Positions 45,593-54,236 of a DNA stretch of 64,000 nucleotides are shown here, piece after piece (position 1 is the first letter of the stretch; each line of letters opens with the position of its first letter). The position numbers and the translations under genes were made by a program. Below the pieces are notes generated by a model that was not told the origin of the DNA, did not search any database, and saw nothing but the letters and a program-made list of their open reading frames with translations. The stretch is from PALSA-1296 sp038322815 (GTDB lineage: Bacteria > Bacteroidota > Ignavibacteria > Palsa-1295): NCBI GenBank assembly GCA_038322815.1, contig JBBQGG010000002.1, forward strand, positions 1 to 64,000, in the 5' to 3' direction.

Positions 45593-46948
45593 TTATATAT
45601 ACTTCTCCGGCTCCAATCCCTTCAACCTTTCCCGAATTTCTTTTTCTTTTCCGTATTCTGTCGGATCGTAATAGATTTTATCTTTTAATTCTTCGGGCAG
45701 GCAATTCATTTCGGCATGGGCGTTTTCTTCGGAGTGCGCATATTTGTAGCCTTTGCCGTAGCCAAGTTCTTTCATGAGCTTTGTCGGCGCATTGCGGATA
45801 TGCAGAGGGACGGGAAGATCGGGATGAGCTTTAATATCTTCCATTGCCTTGCCGATGGCAGTTGTTGCCGCATTGGATTTCGGCGCAGCGGCAAGATAGG
45901 CAGCCGTCTGCGAAAAGATGAGTTGCGATTCCGGCCAGCCGACTGAACGGATCGCCGTCCAGCAGCTTGTCGAAAGTACAAGCGCCATCGGATCGGCATT
46001 GCCGATATCTTCGGAAGCAAGAATCACCATCCGCCGCGCGATAAATTCAGGATCTTCGCCGGCATCTATCATTCGTGCAAGCCAGTAGATCGCAGCATTG
46101 GGATCGGAGTTGCGCATGGATTTGATAAAGGCGCTGATAATATCGTAATGCATTTCGCCGCCTTTATCATATCGCGATGCTTTACGTCCGAAAGCACTTT
46201 CAACTATTTCCTGCGATAGATGAATTTCTTTTCCGGATGCAGCAGTAAGTGATACTCCAAGTTCAAGTGCCGAAAGCATCTTGCGGACATCTCCGCCGGA
46301 TAATGCAAAGAGCGCTGTTTTCGCTTCCGGTTCAAAGGTGATCTGTAAGTTTTTTAATTCTTCATCCTGCTTCAATGTCCGTTGCAAAACTTCTTCAAGA
46401 TCGCTTTCGCCAAGTGATTCAAGAACATAAACCCGTGTTCGTGATAGAAGCGGAGAAATAACTTCGAATGAAGGATTTTCGGTCGTTGCTCCGATCAGTG
46501 TGATAGTGCCGTCTTCCACTGCACCAAGAAGTGCGTCCTGTTGCGATTTTGAGAAGCGGTGAATTTCGTCTATGAAAAGTATGCTGCGCTTTTTATTGCG
46601 TGCATTCGATCGGCGAGCTTCGTCTATCGTTTCGCGCAATTCTTTTACTCCGCTTGAAACTGCGGATAACGAATAGAACGCTGTGCCTGCATTTTGCGCT
46701 AATGCTCTGGCAATCGTCGTCTTCCCTGTTCCGGGTGGTCCCCAAAGGATCATAGAATAAATATTTCCCGAGCGTGACATCTGCTCAAGGGGCTTGCCTT
46801 CGCCAATGAGATGCTTCTGCCCGACGATATCGTGAAGTGTTTTCGGACGCATCCTCTCAGCAAGCGGTGCGAACCGATCAGCAGGATGAAATCCTTCTCC
46901 GAAGGTTTCCTGCCCAGAGGATGAATGCTGTTCGTTCTGTTTTCGCAT
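45593..46948 (-). CDS. rarA: Replication-associated recombination ATPase RarA (MgsA)
   Basis: An AAA+ clamp-loader-like ATPase acting at stalled replication forks. Walker A GPPGTGKTT is at 70-78 and Walker B LFIDEIHRFSKSQQDALL follows. The tail contains GYKYAHSEENAH and the RLKGLEPEKY end, typical of RarA. The 451-residue length is normal. It is on the minus strand next to the Uma2 pseudogene. Confidence 0.95.
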   Translation of the reverse strand: MRKQNEQHSSSGQETFGEGFHPADRFAPLAERMRPKTLHDIVGQKHLIGEGKPLEQMSRSGNIYSMILWGPPGTGKTTIARALAQNAGTAFYSLSAVSSGVKELRETIDEARRSNARNKKRSILFIDEIHRFSKSQQDALLGAVEDGTITLIGATTENPSFEVISPLLSRTRVYVLESLGESDLEEVLQRTLKQDEELKNLQITFEPEAKTALFALSGGDVRKMLSALELGVSLTAASGKEIHLSQEIVESAFGRKASRYDKGGEMHYDIISAFIKSMRNSDPNAAIYWLARMIDAGEDPEFIARRMVILASEDIGNADPMALVLSTSCWTAIRSVGWPESQLIFSQTAAYLAAAPKSNAATTAIGKAMEDIKAHPDLPVPLHIRNAPTKLMKELGYGKGYKYAHSEENAHAEMNCLPEELKDKIYYDPTEYGKEKEIRERLKGLEPEKYI

Positions 46949-47127
46949 AGTAGTATCATAGATAAACGTTTAAGTTAAAGGTATTGGTTTTGCAAATAAT
47001 TTCACTTCGATTTGGTAAATGTTACTACATGGTAATTTGAACATGGAGTTAAGTGCATAGCTTTTAAAAAGTATCGGAACTTAATAAAAAAATGTTTTTG
47101 TTTTTTGTGTAAATTTAATAAGATTAA

Positions 47128-48336
47128 ATGCATATAATCAGGATGTTTGCGGTATTTTTTCTGCTTTTATTAAGCAGAGGATATGCATTCTCGAATGGAA
47201 AAAATCCTGAGCGGCAATACAAAAAATTTTTACAAAAAATAACAAAAATAAAATCCGGTAAAATTTCGTATGAATTGGATAAAAAACCATTTTACAAATC
47301 CAATTCCCGCAAAGATTTATACCAACTTGAATACACTCGATCAGAAACCGATTCTAATAAATATGCTCTTTGGATACATATCCCGGAATTGGGTGTTGAT
47401 GAGATATATTCAAATGATACCGCTCACACCGTCTGGCACAAGAAGAAGGTCATCACATGGAAGAGAATGACTCCCGGCGAATACAGGGATGAAGTAAGCA
47501 ACGATCTCTCAAACTTTACATTTGGTATCCCTGGTTCAATAATCAAGAAAACACTTTCTACGGACACACTTTTTTCCGACACAATTATTAATCGCAATGC
47601 TTTTGTTAAGATACTGAAAACAAATAAACTGAAGGGTCACAATGCAGACTCCACTGAAACATCTTTTATTTTTTCATTGGAAGATAATAATAAAATGACC
47701 TTTGAAAATAAAATTTGGCGTGATGGAGAAGTACAGATTTTTCAGGAAAAAAATCGACAGGCTGTGTATTCTGATTTTTTCGATATCTTTCTTGCAAAGA
47801 GAATACATGATTACCTCCATCATCTACTTCGCGACTCTAATTATACACTTGTTGCTGAGGATGATTTCTCTCCTTTTCAAGATTCAGGGAAACAAAAATT
47901 CATTCAAGTAGGAGATACTTTTCTTTCTGCCGGTTACCAGACAATTGCCGGGGAAGATATAGATATTTCGGAATTTCATTCGAAATTAACACTCTTGGAT
48001 TTTAGTTATATGGCTTGTGAGCCCTGCAGGCAGTCTATTCCTTTTATTGTGAATCTTTTCAAAAAATATCAGGATAGTGGTTTGAGAATATGGGGTATTG
48101 ATCCATTTGATAAAAAGGAAAAAGATATTTTTTTACGATACGCATCAAGATACCATATAGATTTTCCTATGCTCTTTACTGATAAAACTAAAATGAAAGA
48201 AATAGGTATCAATGGTTATCCGACGTATGTGCTTCTTGATAAAAATATGAAAGTTCTCTCTGTATTCAATGGCTTTGGACCATTATCTGTTGATTCATTT
48301 CTTGAACCTCAGATAAAGGATTTTCTCCGCAGATAG
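47128..48336 (+). CDS. Exported TlpA-like thioredoxin-fold protein with unknown N-terminal domain
   Basis: The C-terminal 150 residues form a TlpA/ResA-type thioredoxin domain: LLDFSYMACEPCRQSIPFIV with the CEPC active site, IWGIDPFDKKE and the cis-Pro GYPTYVLLDKN. It is probably a periplasmic disulfide reductase or cytochrome-c-maturation helper. The first 20 residues form a signal peptide (MHIIRMFAVFFLLLLSRGYA). Residues 25-250 have no recognised family. The gene is AT-rich relative to its neighbours. Confidence 0.85.
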   Translation: MHIIRMFAVFFLLLLSRGYAFSNGKNPERQYKKFLQKITKIKSGKISYELDKKPFYKSNSRKDLYQLEYTRSETDSNKYALWIHIPELGVDEIYSNDTAHTVWHKKKVITWKRMTPGEYRDEVSNDLSNFTFGIPGSIIKKTLSTDTLFSDTIINRNAFVKILKTNKLKGHNADSTETSFIFSLEDNNKMTFENKIWRDGEVQIFQEKNRQAVYSDFFDIFLAKRIHDYLHHLLRDSNYTLVAEDDFSPFQDSGKQKFIQVGDTFLSAGYQTIAGEDIDISEFHSKLTLLDFSYMACEPCRQSIPFIVNLFKKYQDSGLRIWGIDPFDKKEKDIFLRYASRYHIDFPMLFTDKTKMKEIGINGYPTYVLLDKNMKVLSVFNGFGPLSVDSFLEPQIKDFLRR

Positions 48337-48437
48337 CGCAGCAAAATTTCCTGCCCAGATGATGAATGGTCTTTACGTGTTGCCGGCATAATGGTGCTTA
48401 TATTTTGTAAGACTAAGTTATGAAAAAATCAAATGCA

Positions 48438-48612
48438 GTCATTTCGAACGGAGTCTGCCGCGACGAAGGAGCGGGAGACGTAGAGAGAAATCTATATAAT
48501 AAGAATAAGTCATTATTTCTTCTCCCTATTGGGAATTTAAAGGATCTATTCTTATTAATAGATTTCTCTCTCCTTTTCGCTCTTGGGGAGCGAAACTCCG
48601 TTCGGAATGACA
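48438..48612. repeat. Long paired palindromic repeat
   Basis: Two halves face each other: GTCATTTCGAACGGAGTCTG on the left and CTCCGTTCGGAATGAC on the right, with inner arms AGAGAGAAATCTAT and ATAGATTTCTCTCT. It is a third, related repeat type. The 385-base gap 48337-48721 contains this element and no coding signal. Confidence 0.8.
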
Positions 48613-48721
48613 AAGCAGGCCGTACTCCTCACTTTCCTGAAACTTAAATAGTCTATAATTGAATTTACTATTAGCTTGCCCACATCGGATTTAGTACATT
48701 ATAACAGAACATAGTAATATT

Positions 48722-51691
48722 ATGTCACGTTTTTACATCTTCGCTGCGCTTTCATGCATTGGACTTTCTTTTCTTTATGCGCCATCCGTTTTTGCGCAGC
48801 AAACCGAGTCTTCGGAAAATGAGCTTTTGAAATCAGCCGTTACCGTGCCAAATGAAATTGGTGTATATAAAGGGATCAATTCCATTCCCGAAGCTATCCG
48901 CAAGACAAAGCCTTTTGCCAGACTGCTTTCGGATATGCAGCACACTTCCGGACTTAATGGTATCTATGAGCGGCAAACACGTATCGAAGCTTTCGGGCAG
49001 TCGCAATCCGATCTGTTCCGCGATGCGATGATCGCGGATAAAGTATCAGGCAGCAAGCTTCCCGTTTTTTCGGCAGCATGGGTAAATGTCGGACCGGTAA
49101 ATACGGGAGGATGCACGAAGGCATTAGCCTTTCATCCAACAGATGGAAATACGATCTATGCCGGAGCTGCTGCAGGTGGTGTATGGAAAACAACGAATGC
49201 CGGATCGTCATGGACTCCGCTGACCGATCTTGTTATACCCGATCTTGCCGTAGCTTCTATAGCTGTCGATCCATCTTCTCCAAATACGATCTATGTCGGC
49301 TCGGGTGATCCCTCCGTTGCCTCTGACGGATTGCCGGGTACAGGGCTGTATAAATCTACTGATGCAGGATCGACATGGAACCGCATGGCTTCAGCAACAT
49401 TGACCGGAGGCGTAAATAAAGTTCTTGTTCATCCGACCAATTCTAATATCGTTTTTGCATGCAGCTACGATAATGGTCGAGGTGTGTACCGCTCAACAAA
49501 TGGCGGAGTAACATTCACAAAAGTATTTACTGCTGCGGCAGTTATCTGGGATATTATCTCCGCGCAAAAGATCGGCAATCAGTTGCTGATGTATTTTGTC
49601 GAAGGAAATCAGCCTGGCGGTACTTCAACAGAATGCGGAGTATATAAATCACTTGATGACGGAGCAACATGGATAAAGATATCTGTAGGCGGTTTACCGG
49701 CAGGGAATACTATTGGTAAATCTGCTCTTGCAATTCCTTCCGGTGATAAAACAAAGGTCTATTGTCTGATGGCAAAACCCGATGGAAATTTACAGGGATT
49801 ATATCTATCCACAAACTCCGGAGTACTATTCAATCAGGTTGCAACAGTTCCTTCGTCGATCTTTAATCCCAACGGCAACGGTCCGCAGGGTTGGTACGAT
49901 CTTTATCTTGCCATCGCGCCTACGACAACACCAAACGATACGCTTTATATCGGAGGGGTCGAAGCGTATTATTCTTTCAATAGCGGCAACTCATGGACTG
50001 CCTACAGTGATTATAGCGGCACCCATAACGTCCATGTTGATAATCAATCAATTGCTATCGACCCTACCAATTCGCGCAGAGTCTATACTGGAACAGATGG
50101 CGGAGTCTATCGCTCTATTGATGCGGGGCAAACATGGACATACCGTTCTGCCGGAATGGAAACCATGCGCTTTTACCATATAGGTCTTGATAAGAATGAT
50201 TTCTTAAAAACCTATGCCGGAGCTCAGGATCAAGGAACCTGGAAAGTGACTTCAGGTCAATCACCGTCGCAGATCTTTGGTGGCGATGGGTTCCAGCCTA
50301 TTGTCGATCCGAGTAATTCAAATACGATCTATGCTGAGGGTCCGGTCGGCGATCTATTTAAATCAACAAACGGAGGCGGAAATTTTACTTCGATCGACGA
50401 TCCTGCTTTTGTACAGGGAAATGCGAATTTCGAGCCTTCGGATTGGGAAACGCCATTTGCTATGGCACCGAAAAACAGTTCGACACTCTTTACCGGAAGG
50501 CAGCGTCTTTGGCAAAGTGTCAATGGCGGTAGTTCATGGAATGCGATCTCTCCAACACTGGTGCTCAATAATTATACCTATTTAATCGAATCCATCGGTT
50601 TATCGCCTGCCAATAACCAACACTTTTGGACGGGATATCAAGGCGGAAAGATCAGACTTACTACCGATGGCGGTTCGAATTGGGCTGATAAATCTACAGG
50701 ATTACCGGGAAGTACTGTCCGTTCGATCGTCTGCCATCCAACCGATGCAGCGTGGGCACTTGCAGCATTTGAATCGTATGGAAATGCAGTGCGTGTTATG
50801 CGCACCACAAATTCCGGAACTTCGTGGACAAATGTTTCGGGGACTACAGCAAAACTTCCGGGTGTGCCGGTGAATTGTGTGGCGCTTGACTCTACCAGTC
50901 CTTCAACGGTATGGTATGCGGCAACTGATAACGGAATTTATTATACGCGCGATGCAGGAGTTACCTGGTCAATAGCGGGTTCAGGTTTAGGACTTGCTCC
51001 GTGCTGGGATGTCCAGGTACATGCGAATAAGACAACGATCCGAGTCGGAACGCATGGCAGAAGCATTTGGGAAGGCAACGTCAATATTCTTCCCGTCGAA
51101 CTTACGGGACTAAGCGCTACGAAAACAATTACCGGCACAAAGCTCGATTGGAAAACAGATAGCGAGCGAAGTAACTCGGGCTTCAAAGTAGAACGCAGTT
51201 ATAATTATGCGACATTCGAAGAGCTAAGTTTTATTCCGGGAGCAGGAAATTCAAATACGGAAATTTCGTACAACTATTTCGATCCGAAACATGATGACGG
51301 ATATTATATCTATCGCCTTGAACAAGTTGATCTTGATGGCTCAACCCATTTATCGAATATCGTGGAAGTCCGCTATGGTGCAGCATCTGCACTGCGCTTA
51401 GACCAGAGCTTTCCGAACCCTTTCTTTGCCGGCAGTGCAGCAACAGGAAGTGCCCGAATCCGATACGAACTACCGAATCCCGATGAAGTAACACTGAAAT
51501 TTGTTTCGGTATCCGGCGCCGTCGTTCGTACGCTCATTGACCACCAAACTCAGCAAGCAGGTGAACAAAATATCTTCTGGGATGGTACCGATGATAAGGG
51601 ACTTCCTGTGGCAAGCGGAGTATACTATTACAGACTCGATACGAAATCAGGAAGCAGCCTCTGGAATAAAATGATTTTGGTTACGAAGTAA
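48722..51691 (+). CDS. Secreted BNR/sortilin-type beta-propeller protein with FlgD-like sorting tail
   Basis: The 989-residue protein has a signal peptide ending in SVFAQ. A long series of BNR-type repeats follows from about residue 110, for example TTNAGSSWTP, STDAGSTWNR, STNGGVTFTK, SLDDGATWIK and TTDGGSNWAD, consistent with VPS10/sortilin-like or glycosidase-type propellers. A fibronectin-like domain lies at about 795-890 and a FlgD-like sorting module at about 895-989 (LDQSFPNPF, then IFWDGTDDKGLPVASGVYYYRL). Expected export is by a Por/type IX-like system. The ligand is unknown. It is followed by a strong terminator. Confidence 0.88.
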   Translation: MSRFYIFAALSCIGLSFLYAPSVFAQQTESSENELLKSAVTVPNEIGVYKGINSIPEAIRKTKPFARLLSDMQHTSGLNGIYERQTRIEAFGQSQSDLFRDAMIADKVSGSKLPVFSAAWVNVGPVNTGGCTKALAFHPTDGNTIYAGAAAGGVWKTTNAGSSWTPLTDLVIPDLAVASIAVDPSSPNTIYVGSGDPSVASDGLPGTGLYKSTDAGSTWNRMASATLTGGVNKVLVHPTNSNIVFACSYDNGRGVYRSTNGGVTFTKVFTAAAVIWDIISAQKIGNQLLMYFVEGNQPGGTSTECGVYKSLDDGATWIKISVGGLPAGNTIGKSALAIPSGDKTKVYCLMAKPDGNLQGLYLSTNSGVLFNQVATVPSSIFNPNGNGPQGWYDLYLAIAPTTTPNDTLYIGGVEAYYSFNSGNSWTAYSDYSGTHNVHVDNQSIAIDPTNSRRVYTGTDGGVYRSIDAGQTWTYRSAGMETMRFYHIGLDKNDFLKTYAGAQDQGTWKVTSGQSPSQIFGGDGFQPIVDPSNSNTIYAEGPVGDLFKSTNGGGNFTSIDDPAFVQGNANFEPSDWETPFAMAPKNSSTLFTGRQRLWQSVNGGSSWNAISPTLVLNNYTYLIESIGLSPANNQHFWTGYQGGKIRLTTDGGSNWADKSTGLPGSTVRSIVCHPTDAAWALAAFESYGNAVRVMRTTNSGTSWTNVSGTTAKLPGVPVNCVALDSTSPSTVWYAATDNGIYYTRDAGVTWSIAGSGLGLAPCWDVQVHANKTTIRVGTHGRSIWEGNVNILPVELTGLSATKTITGTKLDWKTDSERSNSGFKVERSYNYATFEELSFIPGAGNSNTEISYNYFDPKHDDGYYIYRLEQVDLDGSTHLSNIVEVRYGAASALRLDQSFPNPFFAGSAATGSARIRYELPNPDEVTLKFVSVSGAVVRTLIDHQTQQAGEQNIFWDGTDDKGLPVASGVYYYRLDTKSGSSLWNKMILVTK

Positions 51692-51780
51692 TGTGGGTTA
51701 AATATTTCAGAGTATAAATCTGCCTCTGTAACCCTATAAATATCAACATTATAATTGTGCACACCACCCCTTTCCCTTTA

Positions 51781-51816
51781 AAACCAAAGAGTCGGCTTTT
51801 GCCGACTCTTTGGTTT
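51781..51816 (+). terminator. Rho-independent terminator
   Basis: A 16-bp perfect stem (AAACCAAAGAGTCGGC and its complement) closes a TTTT loop and ends in TTT. It lies about 90 bases after the BNR protein gene. The AAA on its left side makes it plausible for the minus strand too. Confidence 0.93.
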
Positions 51817-51891
51817 TAGAATTTGGGTTGAATTTCATCCTGCAAATATACGAAATTTTTCATCATGTGTCAAGGTGCTCAAACCGTGTTT

Positions 51892-51911
51892 TTATCAACA
51901 TTTTATCCACA
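51892..51911 (+). promoter_or_regulatory. Pair of DnaA-box sequences
   Basis: TTATCAACA (51892-51900) and TTATCCACA (51903-51911) start 11 bases apart in the same orientation, one helical turn. The second is a perfect consensus DnaA box and the first differs by one base. They lie in an AT-rich gap between convergent genes. DnaA binding is inferred only. Confidence 0.35.
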
Positions 51912-51935
51912 TAGGTGTTTGTTGATGAATAATTT

Positions 51936-52572
51936 TTATTTTACATGCTCTATCTTTCTTGTCACAACTTCATTCCCACTTTGCATAGAATCACCGGCTG
52001 CATTATCCATTCGTGAGAAATATTTTTCCTGAACCAAATTTGTGTTCTTGTCGAACTTGGCAAAAGGTGAGATATCGTTTGAATCTAATGTATTATTATG
52101 CCAGGAATATTGCACTGTATCAATGTATCGCCACCGATATCCTCCGTCATTTGGCTAAATCAATTTTTTCAGGAGAAGGGTAATAAATTCTTTGTTTTAG
52201 TTTTTCACCGATATCCTGCAAACCTATACTCCCGGATGTAAAATCAAGAGGATAGGCATCATAACCTTTGCGTCTCCCACCGAACGGGGCTTGGTTAGCG
52301 GCAATGGCGCTGTATGTAAATACAACATTAATTCCTAGTGAATCCATTAAACGTTGTACTCTTGTCGGGCTTTCCTTCGGAGGGGCACCATTTGTGGTAG
52401 GCCAGCCTTGATCGGGGAAAAAGCTGTCATAAGCTTCAAATCGAATTGAATCCAAATTTTCCCAACCTTTCGATACTACCATCTGAGAGGATGAGAGCCG
52501 AGGAAAGACAAAAAATAAAGAAAACGATACGAGAAGCACAAGGTGCTTTAATAAAATAATAATGCTTTTCAT
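51936..52572 (-). pseudogene. Secreted protein gene interrupted by a +1 frameshift at UGA-C
   Basis: The first 141 codons (52572-52147) start with a signal peptide (MKSIIILLKHLVLLVSFSLF and following residues) and end PEKIDLAK at a TGA (52147-52149). Skipping the first base of that stop gives a clear continuing coding sequence of 70 residues to a TAA at 51936-51938: DGGYRWRYIDTVQYSWHNNT, then SNDISPFAKFDKNTNLVQEK. The join reads AAA-T-GAC, so the shifted stop context is UGA-C, the same stop context as the prfB +1 frameshift. No Shine-Dalgarno-like stimulator is seen. Mutation, sequencing error or recoding are all possible. No family is recognised. It lies 18 bases after the BNR gene on the same strand. 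Confidence 0.75.
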
Positions 52573-52590
52573 AGGTATATTCCGTTAAAA

Positions 52591-53871
52591 TCAATGGGTG
52601 ATTAAACAGTTAATAACCGATCTATACTGTTCCGTTTGTATTGATAGGATATATGTACCAGAAGGAATCGAATGAACATCAATGGGCATAGTGTGTTGTC
52701 CTTCTGTTTGAATTTTATTCGTAAATGGTGAAAGGAGAACATGGCCTGCAATATCATAAAGTGCAATGCTTACGTGTTGAGCTAGGGGAAGAGAATAATT
52801 AATCGATACTGTTGAATTGCTCGGATTTGGGATAGTTGAAATGTGTAAGGAATCAGTCGCAGGAGGGTTTACCCAAGAATACCCTCCATTATATGTATGA
52901 AGAATAGTGCCTCCCGTTCCAACTGCCCATCCATTAATGCTATCGGCAAATGTTATATCATAAAGATCGTTAGGAACTCCGGTGTATTGCCGTGCCCACG
53001 TTGCACCACTATTTGTAGATCTGAAAATTTTCCCTACTCCACCGGCTACACTAATATTATTCTTGTTCGAAGCTGTAATTGAAGTCATTGGAGTTTCTTC
53101 TGAATCACCCAACAAAGACGCGGTGAAACTATATCCGAGGTTTATGCTTTTGAATATGGCTTTTGTACTACCAAAATAGTTTCCGACTACCATAATGGTA
53201 TTCGTATCGAGAAATACAATATCGTCAAATGCCGTCTTATCGAAATACTGTCTGCAAGGATAACGCCAGGAATCTCCACCGTCAGTTGTCAAAAAGATAC
53301 TTGCTGCGAATTCTCGCGGAACAGGATCAAATAATCCAGAACCGACGGCAATGATGGTGAGAGAGTCATACGAAGCGAAAGCTCGGATTCTATCAGACCC
53401 CATAAAAGTTGTATCTGCAATCCATGTTTTACCGCCGTCGTATGTTTTGGAGACGTGTTGAGGGCCATACAAGAATCCTCGATTTGGTGTGGTAAAATGG
53501 ACTATGTCAACATCGCGCCCTGCTGCATAATCATTCCAAGTTTCTCCACCGTCCGTAGTAGCTGAGATCCATGCACGGCCTTTAGTACTATGTGCCCAGC
53601 CATGCAACCGATCAAGGAATTGAAATACAAACCTTCCGTTTTGATACGTCCTCCAAGTATTCCCTCCGTCAGTCGTATAATTTGAACCTGCCCAGCCAGT
53701 ATCTTTATTTAGAAACTGGATGCTAACGATATCATTCGTTACTCCGCTATTTTGCCTTATCCATCCCTGAACTCCTTCTTGAGATTGCCCGGGTTGATTC
53801 TCGATTTGATTCTGGGCAAGACTTGCGCCTGCAAAAAATGCTGCGAAAAAGAATGTGATGATGATTTTCAT
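52591..53871 (-). CDS. Secreted Ycf48-like BNR-repeat protein with sorting tail
   Basis: About 426 residues starting at the ATG at 53871 (MKIIITFFFAAFFAGASLAQ), which has GAGGAG just upstream; a longer in-frame start at 53898 would precede it. Six or more BNR/Ycf48 repeats occur, such as TTDGGNTWRTY, TTDGGETWNDY, TYDGGKTWIAD, TTDGGDSWRYP and STNSGATWARQ. The last 80 residues form a sorting tail (STIPNPSNSTVSINYSLPL, then HVSIALYDIAGHVLL and SGTYILSIQTEQYR). It is probably exported and surface-linked. It precedes the frameshifted secreted gene. Confidence 0.87.
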   Translation of the reverse strand: MKIIITFFFAAFFAGASLAQNQIENQPGQSQEGVQGWIRQNSGVTNDIVSIQFLNKDTGWAGSNYTTDGGNTWRTYQNGRFVFQFLDRLHGWAHSTKGRAWISATTDGGETWNDYAAGRDVDIVHFTTPNRGFLYGPQHVSKTYDGGKTWIADTTFMGSDRIRAFASYDSLTIIAVGSGLFDPVPREFAASIFLTTDGGDSWRYPCRQYFDKTAFDDIVFLDTNTIMVVGNYFGSTKAIFKSINLGYSFTASLLGDSEETPMTSITASNKNNISVAGGVGKIFRSTNSGATWARQYTGVPNDLYDITFADSINGWAVGTGGTILHTYNGGYSWVNPPATDSLHISTIPNPSNSTVSINYSLPLAQHVSIALYDIAGHVLLSPFTNKIQTEGQHTMPIDVHSIPSGTYILSIQTEQYRSVINCLITH

Positions 53872-54236
53872 AGAATACTCCTCAATAGGTTTATACAAAT
53901 ATACTATCTTTATGCCTCTAATTAAAGACGCGTATAAAGATGTTCATTAATAACCCTATTTAAAAGACACTTGAAGTCCCTAAAAGTTACGTTTTTATTT
54001 CGCTAAATTTACGGTATTTGTGAAATTGATTGTTCGGTTTTGAAATACTGATTACACTGTGTAGAGCGCTGGAATCAGGCTCTTTATATTATTATGAACT
54101 ATTCTCCCTAAATAACCGTATTTTTAATCCCGTTCATTACTACGGCTGCCACTTGGGGTGTTGATGTTGTGTATTTTATTGCGGCAAGAAACGCAATGTG
54201 AGATAGTCTCACAAATTTGTCTATGAGGAGAAAACT
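53872..54236. other. AT-rich intergenic region between divergent secreted-protein genes
   Basis: This 365-base gap between divergent genes should hold both promoters, but I see no reliable motif. A small hairpin GTGAGA-TAG-TCTCAC (54198-54212) lies in the leader of the beta-helix gene, followed by a GAGGAG ribosome-binding site at 54225-54230. No tRNA or ORF is supported. Confidence 0.5.

Noticed and set aside
53872..54236. Possible small RNA or tRNA in the divergent gap
   Set aside because: No cloverleaf or anticodon arm could be drawn; only one short hairpin is seen.
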